Assembly: GCF_016905005.1 (NCBI RefSeq)
Contig: NZ_JADIKC010000007.1
Location: 363,305 to 427,304 of the forward strand
Reading direction: 5' to 3'
DNA: 64,000 bases
Origin: Dyella kyungheensis
GTDB taxonomy: Bacteria; Pseudomonadota; Gammaproteobacteria; Xanthomonadales; Rhodanobacteraceae
Of this stretch, positions 32,302-40,868 are shown piece by piece. How positions within the stretch are numbered: the first letter of the stretch is position 1; each line of letters opens with the position of its first letter. The notes below the pieces were generated by a model. The model saw nothing but the letters and a program-made list of their open reading frames with translations. It made no database searches and was not told the origin of the DNA. The translations under genes were made by a program, and so were the position numbers.

Positions 32302-32748
32302 TTACAGCTGCAGCTCCGCCATCTCGTTGGTGATCTCGTCTTCGCCGATGGTCTGGCGGATCTTGGCCAGGTGAGCCTGCTCGCTCCAAAGCTCGAACTT
32401 GTTGCCCATGCCCAGCAGAACCGCCTTTTTCTCGATGCCCGTGGTCGCGCGCTGACTGGCCGGCAGCAACAGACGCGCGGCGGTATCGGGCTCGACCACA
32501 GCCGCGGCACCCACCAGCTTCATCTGCATATCGCGGTGAGCCGCCTTGACCTTGGGAAGCGCGTTGACCTGGTCGCGCACCTTTTCCCACTCCGCGTACG
32601 GGAACAGCCACAGGCAGCCCGACTCGAAGGGGTTGTAGGTGATCACCAGACGATTGGCGCAGGCGCCCGCCACCAACTCGCGGTACGCGGTTGGAATGGC
32701 CAGGCGGCCTTTGTCGTCAACGGTGATGGCGGTTTCGCCCTGGAACAC
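32302..32748 (-). CDS. mraZ: Transcriptional regulator MraZ
   Basis: AbrB-fold DNA-binding protein that represses its own dcw promoter in E. coli. The 148-residue protein has the two SpoVT/AbrB-like half-repeats: [19 protein letters not shown] at residues 2-20 and [14 protein letters not shown] near residue 85. The start is GTG at 32748. The ribosome site GGGAG is part of the nearest MraZ box, 9 nt upstream. It is the first gene of the dcw cluster and lies directly behind a canonical promoter with four operator repeats. Confidence 0.95.
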   Translation of the reverse strand: MFQGETAITVDDKGRLAIPTAYRELVAGACANRLVITYNPFESGCLWLFPYAEWEKVRDQVNALPKVKAAHRDMQMKLVGAAAVVEPDTAARLLLPASQRATTGIEKKAVLLGMGNKFELWSEQAHLAKIRQTIGEDEITNEMAELQL

Positions 32749-32759
32749 GACCGATAGCT

Positions 32760-32794
32760 CCCACGAATTCCCACGATTTCACACAGGAACCCAC
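32760..32794 (-). promoter_or_regulatory. MraZ operator: four boxes at 10-bp spacing
   Basis: On the minus strand GTGGG occurs at 32760-32764, 32770-32774 and 32790-32794, with a degenerate GTGTG at 32780-32784. The period is exactly 10 bp, as in characterised MraZ operators that carry TGGGN repeats. The distal box overlaps the promoter -10; the proximal box supplies the ribosome site of mraZ. Confidence 0.85.
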
Positions 32795-32821
32795 GATAGT
32801 CTCGCCCCCTGAGACTGTCAA
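32793..32821 (-). promoter_or_regulatory. mraZ (dcw) sigma70 promoter
   Basis: Consensus TTGACA on the minus strand (32816-32821), a 17-nt spacer, and TATCGT (32793-32798). The start would be near 32786, giving a leader of about 38 nt. The -10 shares bases with the first MraZ box. Confidence 0.85.
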
Positions 32822-32871
32822 GGAAATTTTTCTTGTGAATCAATGAGAAAGGCGGTGATGTGGCAGTAATT

Positions 32872-32923
32872 CCAGCCCTTTCTGAGGAAACACTCGAAGG
32901 TATTTGAAAGGCTGGGTTTTTTT
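32872..32923 (+). terminator. Orphan plus-strand terminator-like hairpin
   Basis: Arms CCAGCCCTTTC (32872-32882) and GAAAGGCTGG (32906-32915) with one bulge and a 23-nt loop, followed on the plus strand by a run of seven T (32917-32923). No plus-strand gene lies within reach upstream, so it may end an antisense transcript that crosses the mraZ promoter. Confidence 0.5.
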
Positions 32924-33010
32924 GATTTCAAACCGTGCCATCAGTCACGCTTTTCGAGGCCCATGAAGGCACCCGAGATGAATCGCTGTTCATGGCCCGC
33001 CACCCACGCC

Positions 33011-33047
33011 CGTCATCGCCTCGCCAACGAGTGGCGAGGCGATGACG
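33011..33047 (-). terminator. Strong hairpin downstream of rnpB
   Basis: A perfect 15-bp stem (33011-33025 with 33033-33047) and a 7-nt loop lie 15 nt beyond the mature 3' end of RNase P RNA. There is no U-run, so it may act as a processing or pausing element rather than a textbook terminator. Confidence 0.55.
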
Positions 33048-33061
33048 ACCGGTCGTGAAGG

Positions 33062-33432
<371 letters not shown>

Positions 33433-33484
33433 TGGATTCTAGTGGAAAACAGGTCTCAGCGAGTTGCGGACGGCGCAATCACCC

Positions 33485-33556
33485 CTGTGGGAGCGCACTT
33501 GTGCGCGACTGCGGCGCACCGGTGCTCTGCGGTCGCACACAAGTGCGCTCCCACAG
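33485..33556. repeat. BIME 2: paired inverted REP, GTGG type, short spacer
   Basis: Arms of 25 nt (33485-33509 and 33532-33556) differ at one position. Each carries GTGG followed by the palindrome GCGCAC-TT-GTGCGC or its relative. The 22-nt spacer is shorter than in the other copies and lacks the CCTAC block, so it looks internally deleted. It separates rnpB from the rsmI 3' end. Confidence 0.85.
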
Positions 33557-33563
33557 AAAAGTC

Positions 33564-34391
33564 TCAGCCTTCGTAGAGCAGCTTGCGCGGTGCGCCGGTG
33601 ATTGCCGCGGCCAGCTTGGCCGCCTTCGCGGGCGGCAGTTCCTCGCGAAGCAAGGCAAACACACGCTTGCCTTCCGCTTCGCGCGCATCCGTCTCCTCGC
33701 CGCGCCCAGCCACCATGAGCACGCACTCTCCGCGCTGCTGATCCGGATCGCCAGCCACGCGTGCCGCCAGATCGCCCAGCGGTTCGCCGATCACCGTCTC
33801 GAACAGCTTGGTCAGTTCGCGCGCGAGCACGCCTTCGCGCGCTTCGCCGAACACATCGCGCATGTCGGCCACGCTTTCGGCCACGCGATGCGACGACTCG
33901 TAAAAGATGAGCGTGCGCGGATCGCCCGCAAGCTCCTGCAGACGCGTGCGCCTGGCGGCGGCCTTGGGCGGAAGAAAGCCCTCGAACACGAAGCGATCGC
34001 TGGGCAGGCCCGCCACCGACAGCGCCGCAATCGCCGCGCACGCGCCCGGCACCGGGGCACAGCGGATCCCCGCGGCGCGCGCGGCACGCACCAGGCGAAA
34101 GCCGGGATCGCTGATGAGCGGCGTGCCCGCATCGGAAATCAACGCCACCGATTCGCCGCCCAGCAGGCGGCGCACGATGGCGTCGACCACCTCGCGTTCA
34201 TTGTGGTCGTGCAGCGCCACCAGCGGCGTGCCGACGTTGTAGTGCATCAGCAACGGCCGGCTGTGGCGCGTGTCCTCGGCTGCGATCACGGCCACCGAAC
34301 GCAGCGTCTCGATGGCACGCGCGGAAAAGTCGTCCCGATGACCGATCGGCGTGGCGACCACCCATAGCAGACCAGGCTGAATCTGTGACAT
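33564..34391 (-). CDS. rsmI: 16S rRNA (C1402-2'-O) methyltransferase
   Basis: Tetrapyrrole-methylase-fold enzyme that 2'-O-methylates C1402, the same base that RsmH methylates on N4. The 275-residue protein starts with LWVVATPIGHRDDFSARAIE. It has AAEDTRHSRPLL, LISDAGTPLISDPGFRLV and VPGACAAIAALSVAGLPSDR, all family signatures. The ATG at 34391 has GGAAACAG just upstream; a longer frame to 34421 has no homology. It is divergent from lpoA, the same arrangement as rsmI-lpoA in E. coli. Confidence 0.95.
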   Translation of the reverse strand: MSQIQPGLLWVVATPIGHRDDFSARAIETLRSVAVIAAEDTRHSRPLLMHYNVGTPLVALHDHNEREVVDAIVRRLLGGESVALISDAGTPLISDPGFRLVRAARAAGIRCAPVPGACAAIAALSVAGLPSDRFVFEGFLPPKAAARRTRLQELAGDPRTLIFYESSHRVAESVADMRDVFGEAREGVLARELTKLFETVIGEPLGDLAARVAGDPDQQRGECVLMVAGRGEETDAREAEGKRVFALLREELPPAKAAKLAAAITGAPRKLLYEG

Positions 34392-34484
34392 CTTGCTGTT
34401 TCCTATGCATCGGGCCGGCAAGCCAATGGGCTATCATCGCCCATCCGCCGACCATGTCGTCAAAAAGCTCGAAGGGATTTGGCC

Positions 34485-36335
34485 ATGCGCTTGTACCGCG
34501 CCGCAGGCGTTGCCCTGCTTGTTGCCCTGGCATTGAGCGGCTGCGTGCCGCCGGCCGCACAGAAGTCGCCAGCGGAAGTCGCGGCGAGCCAGCAGGCCGA
34601 CGTCCTGATCCAGCAGGGCAAGTTCGACGAGGCCGCGCAGGCCTATCTCGCGCTGGCGCAGACCAGCAGCAATCGCGACCATTATCAGTTGCTGGCCGCC
34701 GAGGCCTATCGACAGGAAGGCCAGCTCGATCGTGCGGCACCGCTGCTCGACGGCATCCGTCGCCAGCGGCTGACCGGCGACGAGCCCTCGCGACTCGATC
34801 TGCTGCAGGCCGAATGGGCATTGAAGCAACACAACGCGCCGAAGGCGCTGCAGCTCACCACCCAACCGAACATCAGCGTGCCGCCGGCATTGCAGCTGCG
34901 CCTGCTCGAACTGCGCTCGCAGTCCATGCAGCAAACCGGCGACTTCTGGGGCGCCGCACGCACGCGTGTCGAAATGGACGGCCAATTGAGCGGCCTGGAC
35001 CAGGCGCAGAACCGCAAGCAGATCGTTTCGCTGCTCACTCAACTGGGCATCGACCCGTTGAAGCAGCGCGCCGCGGCGATGCAACCCGGCGATCGCATGC
35101 TGCCGTGGGTCAATGAAGCACTCACCCAGCTCGGCGTCGCGGTGGCGCATCCCGCGCCGGCGCTCGAGCAGGAAGTGGGCACCATGCTGCCGGGCGAAGG
35201 CGCCAACGTGCGCGAAGGCTTCAAGATGCCGTCGCGCGTGGCGCTGCTGTTGCCCACCAGCGGCAACCTCGCCTCGGCCGGCACGACCATTCGCGAGGGT
35301 TTCTTCGCTGCCTACGCCGATTCCGCGCACAACCACATGCCGCGTCCGCCGGTACGCGTCTACGACAGCGCCGGCACCACGGCGGGCGCGATCAAGGCCT
35401 ACCAGCAAGCCGTCAGCGATGGGGCGCAGCTCATCATCGGCCCGCTGACGCGCGGCGAAGTATCCGCCCTGTTCGGCCTGCAGCAGCTGCCCGTACCGCT
35501 GCTCGCGCTCAACCATCCCGACGACAAGAGCCTGCCCGCCAGCGGCGTGAGTGAGTTCGGCCTGCTGCCCGAAACCGAAGGCGCGCAAGCCGCCGATCAC
35601 ATGGCGGAGGCCGGCATCACCAATGCGTTCGTCATCGTCAGCAGCGACGACTTCGCCCAGCGCGCGGCCAAATCGTTCAAGGCGGAGCTCGAGGCACGCG
35701 GCGGCAAAGTCGCGGGCACCGGCAACCTCGGCAGCGGCGTCAACTTTGCCTCGACCATTTCAGGCCTCGGCATGCCGACCGACAGTGGCGACGCCAGCGC
35801 CAACAAGGACAGCGGCATCTTCATCAGCATGCGCCCGCAACAGGCGCGCCTGCTGCTGCCGCAGCTCAGGCTTGCCCGCGTGAACCTGCCGGTGGTCGGC
35901 ACGTCGCACATCTATGCCGGCGTCGATGACGCAGGCGCCAACCGCGATCTCGAAGGCGTCGAGTTCTGCGATTCGCCATGGCTGTTCGACGTGCAGCCGG
36001 GCCTGCCCAATCACGGCGACATCGCCGGACAGTTGCCCGCGGCACGCGGCACGTCCGCTCGCCTGTTCGCATTCGGCATGGATGCATGGAACCTCGCGCC
36101 CTATATCGACTGGCTGCGCGCGCATCCCGGCAGCTATCTGCCCGGTGCCAGCGGACAACTCACCTCCGACCAGTTCGGCCGCATCCGTCGCGTGCTCGTC
36201 TGGGCCAAGTTCCAGGACGGTCTGGCCCGGCCGCTCAACGGCAGCCTGCAGATGGATACCTCGCCTGCACTCGCCCCGCCGACCGACGCGAGCGGCTCGC
36301 CGCAACTCCAGCCCGAGCAGCCCACCGGCAATTGA
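34485..36335 (+). CDS. lpoA: Outer-membrane lipoprotein activator of PBP1A (LppC family)
   Basis: Outer-membrane lipoprotein that reaches through the periplasm to stimulate the class A synthase PBP1A. It has 616 residues. The signal peptide ends in the lipobox ALSGC with Cys20. An N-terminal TPR-like helical domain spans about residues 35-230. The C-terminal domain has a periplasmic-binding-protein fold, beginning with MPSRVALLLPTSGNLASAG and containing AQLIIGPLTRGEVSALF. I chose ATG 34485 because GAAGGGA lies 7 nt upstream; a TTG two codons earlier is possible. The stop overlaps the yraN ATG. Confidence 0.92.
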   Translation: MRLYRAAGVALLVALALSGCVPPAAQKSPAEVAASQQADVLIQQGKFDEAAQAYLALAQTSSNRDHYQLLAAEAYRQEGQLDRAAPLLDGIRRQRLTGDEPSRLDLLQAEWALKQHNAPKALQLTTQPNISVPPALQLRLLELRSQSMQQTGDFWGAARTRVEMDGQLSGLDQAQNRKQIVSLLTQLGIDPLKQRAAAMQPGDRMLPWVNEALTQLGVAVAHPAPALEQEVGTMLPGEGANVREGFKMPSRVALLLPTSGNLASAGTTIREGFFAAYADSAHNHMPRPPVRVYDSAGTTAGAIKAYQQAVSDGAQLIIGPLTRGEVSALFGLQQLPVPLLALNHPDDKSLPASGVSEFGLLPETEGAQAADHMAEAGITNAFVIVSSDDFAQRAAKSFKAELEARGGKVAGTGNLGSGVNFASTISGLGMPTDSGDASANKDSGIFISMRPQQARLLLPQLRLARVNLPVVGTSHIYAGVDDAGANRDLEGVEFCDSPWLFDVQPGLPNHGDIAGQLPAARGTSARLFAFGMDAWNLAPYIDWLRAHPGSYLPGASGQLTSDQFGRIRRVLVWAKFQDGLARPLNGSLQMDTSPALAPPTDASGSPQLQPEQPTGN

Positions 36336-36691
36336 TGCGCGCAGCCGGCGCCGCATTCGAACAACGCGCCTGCGCCGAACTGCAGCGCGCAGGCCTCAAG
36401 CTGCTCGCGCGCAACTACACCACGCGCCATGGCGAACTCGACCTGGTGATGATGGATCGCGACACGGTGGTGTTTGTCGAAGTGCGCCATCGCCTGCACA
36501 GCAGCCGTGGCGACGCCGCGGCCTCCGTCAATGCCGGCAAGCAATCCAAGCTGATCAAGACGGCCGGGCTTTGGCTGGCCGCTCATTCGCAACATGCCAG
36601 CCGGGCCTGCCGCTTCGACGTGGTCTGCTATGACGGCCCCACGGAAGCCGCCCACATGAGCTGGTGGCGCAACGCATTCGAAGCCAACTAG
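36335..36691 (+). CDS. yraN: YraN-family (UPF0102) endonuclease-like protein
   Basis: A 118-residue protein of the UPF0102 family, which has a Holliday-junction-resolvase-like nuclease fold. Conserved residues are visible: Glu in GAAFEQRACAELQRAG, NYTTRHGELDLVMMDRDTVV (the GEID-type motif, here GELD) and VFVEVRHR (the ExK-type position is ExR here). No function is firmly established. The ATG overlaps the lpoA TGA by one base, so it is translated in tandem with lpoA, as in E. coli. Confidence 0.9.
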   Translation: MRAAGAAFEQRACAELQRAGLKLLARNYTTRHGELDLVMMDRDTVVFVEVRHRLHSSRGDAAASVNAGKQSKLIKTAGLWLAAHSQHASRACRFDVVCYDGPTEAAHMSWWRNAFEAN

Positions 36692-36789
36692 GCCGGTCGC
36701 AGGCCATTCGTCCACGCTTTGCACATATTCGCCCGGGCACACTGCACGCAGCGCGCCGCCCACCAACGGCACCGTCATACGGGGACACC

Positions 36790-38247
36790 ATGCTTCGCAT
36801 GCTGATCAAGATCGGCAAATGGACGGCCATCATCGTGCTGGTCTTCCTGGTGTCCCTGCTGGCCATTCGCGCCTGGGATTCGCAGCGCGGCGATCCCTTG
36901 GCGCCCTGGCAGACCTTCGTGCCCGAAGAGCTGACGCCGTCGCAACTGGATGCCAGCGATTGGGCCGGGTACTTGAAGGCTGAGCAACACGCATTCGACG
37001 AGGTCAAGAACGAGGTCACCGACCAGCTCGAAACCGCCCAACGCGCGGTCACCAACCGATACTTCGACGGCGCACCGATGTATCCGGGGCGCTTTGCCCA
37101 CGACTGGAACCGCTCGTACGTGCTGGAACCAGCCGGCACGCCGGTGGGCGCGGTCGTGTTGATCCATGGCTTGACCGACTCGCCATACAGCCTGCGCGAT
37201 ATCGCCGAGCTGTATCGCGCCCACGGTTTTGTGGCGATCGGCTTGCGCGTGCCGGGACACGGCACGGTACCCGCCGGATTGACCAAGGCGGACTGGCCGC
37301 AATGGCTGGCCGCGACTCGGCTCGCGATGCGCGAGGCGCGGCGGCGCGTGGGGCCGAATGCGCCCGTCCATATCGTCGGCTACTCGAATGGCGGCGCGTT
37401 GGCGGTGAAATACACGCTGGATGCATGCGAGCACCCTGAGCTCAGCATGCCCACACGCCTTGTACTGTTGTCGCCGATGATCGGCGTGACCAGTTTCGCC
37501 CGCTTCGCCGGCCTTGCCGGACTGCCTGCGATGTTGCCGCGCTTTGCCAAGGCGGCATGGCTGGATCTGCTGCCGGAGTACAACCCGTTCAAGTACAACT
37601 CGTTTCCGGTCAATGCCGCGCGGCAGTCGTATTTGTTGACGGATGCGATCCACAGCCAGATGGTTCGCATGGCGCGCGATAAGAAGCTCGCCCGGCTGCC
37701 GCCGATCCTCACCTTCCAGTCCGTGGTGGACGATACGGTGAGCGCGTCCGCCGTGATGCGCACGCTCTACGCACATGTGCCGGGCAACGGCAGCGAGGTC
37801 GTGTTGTTCGACGTGAATCGCAACCGCCGCTTCGACGCGCTGCTCAAGCCCAGCGCACTGGCGGCCGTCAACCGCATGCTGCCGGCTGGACCGCAGTCGT
37901 ATCGCGCCACGGTGGTAGCCAATGTGACCGACGATGACGAACACACCGTCGCCCGCAGCACCGAAGCAGGCCAGACCGCGCCGACGGTGACGCGCTTGTC
38001 GGAGCTGTACCCCGACAACATCTTCTCGCTTTCGCATATCGCCCTGCCGTTCCCCTCGAACGATCCGCTCTACGGCACGGAGCCGGACCTGTCGGAGAAC
38101 TACGGCATTCGTCTCGGCACGGTGGCGCCTCGCGGCGAGCGTGGCGCGCTCATCCTCAATCTCGATGCGGCACTGCGCATCAGCTCCAATCCGTTCTATC
38201 CCTATATCCGCGAGCGGATCGAGCAGTTGCTGCCACCGCGTAGCTGA
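36790..38247 (+). CDS. Membrane-anchored alpha/beta hydrolase
   Basis: A 485-residue protein with an N-terminal membrane helix (about residues 8-25, IVLVFLVSLLAIRAW) and an alpha/beta-hydrolase domain from about residue 115. The oxyanion region is VVLIHGLTDSPYSL. The nucleophile elbow is VGYSNGGAL (GxSxG). An acid candidate lies in FQSVVDDTVS and a histidine in SLSHIALPF, so the triad appears complete. The HGxxxSPYSL and PGHGTVPAGL pattern resembles carboxylesterase/thermostable monoacylglycerol-lipase-type proteins; the substrate is unknown. The start at 36790 has GGGGA 5-9 nt upstream. The domain is anchored to the inner membrane and probably faces the periplasm. Confidence 0.75.
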   Translation: MLRMLIKIGKWTAIIVLVFLVSLLAIRAWDSQRGDPLAPWQTFVPEELTPSQLDASDWAGYLKAEQHAFDEVKNEVTDQLETAQRAVTNRYFDGAPMYPGRFAHDWNRSYVLEPAGTPVGAVVLIHGLTDSPYSLRDIAELYRAHGFVAIGLRVPGHGTVPAGLTKADWPQWLAATRLAMREARRRVGPNAPVHIVGYSNGGALAVKYTLDACEHPELSMPTRLVLLSPMIGVTSFARFAGLAGLPAMLPRFAKAAWLDLLPEYNPFKYNSFPVNAARQSYLLTDAIHSQMVRMARDKKLARLPPILTFQSVVDDTVSASAVMRTLYAHVPGNGSEVVLFDVNRNRRFDALLKPSALAAVNRMLPAGPQSYRATVVANVTDDDEHTVARSTEAGQTAPTVTRLSELYPDNIFSLSHIALPFPSNDPLYGTEPDLSENYGIRLGTVAPRGERGALILNLDAALRISSNPFYPYIRERIEQLLPPRS

Positions 38248-38289
38248 GCAGTCACGGCAAGCGGCGGCGGAGAGTGGGATACTCATCGC

Positions 38290-39660
38290 ATGACTCTTCC
38301 CGATGCCTTGCTCGACACGCTCCGCACGCATTTCCCGGGCGATGCCCTGGCGACCGGCATGGCCGAGCGCCTGGCCTATGCCTACGACAACTCCCGCCGC
38401 AACGCGCTGCCCGATGCCGTGGTCTTCCCGACCTCGCACGAACAGACCGAAGCGCTGGTAAAGGCATGCCGTGCGCACCGGGTGCCGGTGATCGGCCGCG
38501 GTCGCGGCACCAACACCACCGGTGCCACGGTGCCGGTGGCGGGCGGCGTGGTGGCGAGTTTCGAGCGGATGAATCGCATCCTGCGCATCGATCCGGACAA
38601 TCGGCTCGCGGTGGTGGAACCCGGCGTGCTGAATGGCGATCTGCAACAGGCGTTGAAGCCGCACGGCTTCTTCTGGCCGCCGGATCCTTCGTCCTCGCCC
38701 TGGTGCAGCATCGGCGGCAACCTCGCCTGCAATTCGGCGGGGCCGCGCACGGTGAAGTACGGCAGTCCGCGCGAGAACACACTGGGGTTGCGCGCGGTGG
38801 CCGGCACGGGCGAAGGATTTCGTTGCGGCACCTATACCAGCAAGGGCGCCACGGGTTATGACCTCACGCGGCTGTTGATCGGCTCGGAAGGTACGCTGGC
38901 ACTGATCACCGAGGCCACGCTCAAGCTCACGCCCAAGCCATCGGCGCTGCGCACCATCCGTGCCACCTATCGCGATGTATCGGCGGCGGCACGCGCCGTC
39001 GCGCGCATCATGGCCCAGCCGGTCACGCCGTGCGCGCTGGAATTCATCGACGACGTCGCGCTGAAACTGGCGCGCGACTACGGTGGCGATTCGGTGCCGC
39101 TGGCCGGCGCAATGCTGATGATCGAAGTGGATGGTGAAGCAGAGACGCTGCCGAGCGCGGTGGACGCCGTCTCCCGCGCGGCGCGCGGCGATGGTCTGGA
39201 AGACCTGCGCGTGGCCGAAACCGCGGAGGAAACGCAGGCGTTGTGGTCGGCGCGCAAGGCGCTGTCGCCGGCGCAGCGCACCATCTCGCCGAACAAGATC
39301 AACGAGGATGTGGTGGTTCCCGTGAGCCATCTGCCCGAACTGGTCGATGGCATCAAGCAACTGGCCAGGAAACACGACGTGCTCATCGTGAGTTTCGGCC
39401 ATGCGGGCAACGGCAATCTCCATGTGAACCTGCTGCCCCGCGACGAGTCGGAGCGCGAGCGCGCGCATGCCTGCCTGGCCGATGTCTTCGCGCTGGTGAT
39501 TTCGCTGGAAGGCACGCTGTCGGGCGAGCACGGCATCGGGCTGGTGAAGAAGGAATTCATGCCGCTGGCGCTGCAGCCTTCGACGCTGCAGTTGATGCGC
39601 CATGTGAAGGCGGCTTTCGATCCGGAGGGGATTCTCAATCCGGGCAAGCTGCTGCCCTGA
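38290..39660 (+). CDS. FAD-binding oxidoreductase, GlcD/D-lactate dehydrogenase type
   Basis: A 456-residue flavoprotein of the VAO/PCMH family, most like glycolate oxidase subunit GlcD and D-lactate/D-2-hydroxyglutarate dehydrogenases. The FAD-binding domain has PVIGRGRGTNTTGATVPVAG and CSIGGNLACNSAGPRTVKYG. It continues with YDLTRLLIGSEGTLALITEA. The C-terminal domain has VSFGHAGNGNLHVNLLP and LSGEHGIGLVKKEFMP, including histidines used in substrate and metal binding. A D-2-hydroxyacid is the probable substrate; no GlcE/GlcF partner is present. The last 103 bp are duplicated downstream (39811-39913). Confidence 0.85.
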   Translation: MTLPDALLDTLRTHFPGDALATGMAERLAYAYDNSRRNALPDAVVFPTSHEQTEALVKACRAHRVPVIGRGRGTNTTGATVPVAGGVVASFERMNRILRIDPDNRLAVVEPGVLNGDLQQALKPHGFFWPPDPSSSPWCSIGGNLACNSAGPRTVKYGSPRENTLGLRAVAGTGEGFRCGTYTSKGATGYDLTRLLIGSEGTLALITEATLKLTPKPSALRTIRATYRDVSAAARAVARIMAQPVTPCALEFIDDVALKLARDYGGDSVPLAGAMLMIEVDGEAETLPSAVDAVSRAARGDGLEDLRVAETAEETQALWSARKALSPAQRTISPNKINEDVVVPVSHLPELVDGIKQLARKHDVLIVSFGHAGNGNLHVNLLPRDESERERAHACLADVFALVISLEGTLSGEHGIGLVKKEFMPLALQPSTLQLMRHVKAAFDPEGILNPGKLLP

Positions 39661-39672
39661 TCTGTCTCAGTC

Positions 39673-39755
39673 CTGTGGGAGCGCACTTGTGCGCGACAAG
39701 CCTCTCACTGAGCGATACCTGTGACGCTGCGGTCGCGCACAAGTCCGCTCCCACA
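39673..39755. repeat. BIME 3: paired inverted REP, GTGG type
   Basis: Arms 39673-39697 and 39732-39755 are inverted copies with one mismatch. The spacer begins GACAAGCCT and includes GAGCGA, shared with copies 4 and 5, so the element has an orientation. It starts 12 nt after the oxidase stop codon. Confidence 0.85.
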
Positions 39756-39778
39756 AAAGATGAGCGATCGGCGTCCGC

Positions 39779-39803
39779 TCAGTCCTTGCGCGCAAAGATG
39801 ATG
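39779..39803 (-). pseudogene. Duplicated fragment of the lysE 3' end
   Basis: On the minus strand the last codons read IIFARKD-stop, against LIFARKV-stop at the true lysE end (40028). The bases 39777-39797 match 40026-40046 with one or two differences. It is the right-hand end of a duplicated segment. Confidence 0.7.
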
Positions 39804-39810
39804 AAGAAAT

Positions 39811-39913
39811 CATGCCGCTGGCGCTGCAGCCTTCGACGCTGCAGTTGATGCGCCATGTGAAGGCGGCTTTCGATCCGGAGGGGATTCTCAATCCGGGCAA
39901 GCTGCTGCCCTGA
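39811..39913 (+). pseudogene. Duplicated 3' end of the GlcD-like oxidase gene
   Basis: These 103 bp are identical to 39558-39660, the last 34 codons and stop of the oxidase gene. The copy has no start and lies behind a BIME, so it is a non-functional remnant. Perfect identity suggests a recent duplication or gene conversion. Confidence 0.92.
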
Positions 39914-39921
39914 TTCTGCCC

Positions 39922-40007
39922 TTGTAGGAGCGCACCCTGTGCGCGACAAACCTACCCTGAGCGAAGACTTGTGGGGCTGCGGTCGCGCACAGGGTGCGCT
40001 CCTACAG
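39922..40007. repeat. BIME 4: paired inverted REP, GTAG type
   Basis: Arms of 26 nt (39922-39947 and 39982-40007) match except at the outermost base. They carry GTAG and the GCGCAC-CCT-GTGCGC palindrome, like copy 1. The spacer shares GACAAACCTAC and GAGCGAA with copies 1 (reversed), 3 and 5. Confidence 0.88.
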
Positions 40008-40027
40008 TGTGCGGCCGTGCTCTGCGC

Positions 40028-40651
40028 TCAGACCTTGCGCGCAAAAATCAGGTGCAACCCGAACAGCACGAACACGGCGCCCGCCAGCCCGTCGATCCAG
40101 CGCGAAAGCTTGAGATAGCCGCGGCGCATGGCGGGCAAGGCGAACACGCCTGCGACCACGGTGAACCACAGCAGCGTTTCCACGATCACCAGGGTCCACA
40201 GCCCCCAGCGCGTGGCGGTATCGACGCGATCGCCCAGGAACGCTGAAAACACGCTGCCGAAATAGATCACCACCTTCGGATTGGACAGATTGGTCAGCAG
40301 ACCGGCGCGCAAGGTGGCCCAGTCGCTCTGCTGCAGCACGGCGCGCGGTTCGCTGGCCGAAACGGGAGCCTTCACGGCGCCGCGCAGCATCTTCAGGCCC
40401 ATCCAGGCGAGATAGAGGCCGCCGGCGATGGCGATCAGGCGCTCCAGCCAGGCCAGCCGCTGCAACAGCAACTGCAACCCGGCCAGCGCCAGCGCCGACC
40501 ACACCACCACACCCAGGGTGATGCCAAGCACGCCGAACATGGCCTGGCGGCGCGTGCGGCTCACTGCCGTCTGCGACACGAAGAAGAAGTCCGGACCGGG
40601 GCTCAGCAAGGCCACCAGATGCACCAGGGCGATGGTCAGGAACAGGCTCAC
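40028..40651 (-). CDS. LysE/RhtB-family amino-acid exporter
   Basis: A 207-residue inner-membrane protein with about six membrane segments. The family signature ALVHLVALLSPGPDFFFVSQ lies at the N-terminus, and NLSNPKVVIYFGSVFSAFL follows in the second half. LysE/RhtB proteins export amino acids or homoserine lactone-like compounds; the substrate is not predictable. I chose GTG at 40651 because GAGGAGA lies 5 nt upstream and because it puts the signature at the usual position. Part of its 3' end is duplicated at 39779-39803. Confidence 0.88.
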   Translation of the reverse strand: MSLFLTIALVHLVALLSPGPDFFFVSQTAVSRTRRQAMFGVLGITLGVVVWSALALAGLQLLLQRLAWLERLIAIAGGLYLAWMGLKMLRGAVKAPVSASEPRAVLQQSDWATLRAGLLTNLSNPKVVIYFGSVFSAFLGDRVDTATRWGLWTLVIVETLLWFTVVAGVFALPAMRRGYLKLSRWIDGLAGAVFVLFGLHLIFARKV

Positions 40652-40868
40652 GGAGGTCTCCTCGGGGAATGGGGCCGATGTCTTCGTGGCGGCGCAGCTT
40701 GTCGCCACCGCAGCGGTCCTCTAGTCTGCCCGTTTTGGCACGGCCTTGGGACTTCCCAAGCCTCTGCAGGGGGATTCGCGGCTCGTCCAGACAGGTCCGG
40801 CTTCCGCCCGCCTGGAGGCATGAGCGCGCCACCTGCCCACTAACCGCTTCAACCACAGACATACGCTG

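Larger units (their letters stand above)
32749..33061. other. mraZ-rnpB intergenic region
   Basis: Besides the mraZ promoter and operator, this 313-nt stretch holds a plus-strand hairpin with T7 (32872-32923) and the strong hairpin behind rnpB (33011-33047). I see no coding sequence. The part from 32822 to 32960 is clearly more AT-rich than the flanking genes. Confidence 0.6.
39661..40027. other. Intergenic region built by a tandem duplication with two BIMEs
   Basis: The stretch consists of a BIME, a short copy of the lysE 3' end, a copy of the upstream oxidase 3' end, and a second BIME. The two units align with an offset of 249-253 bp. No intact gene is present. Confidence 0.85.
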
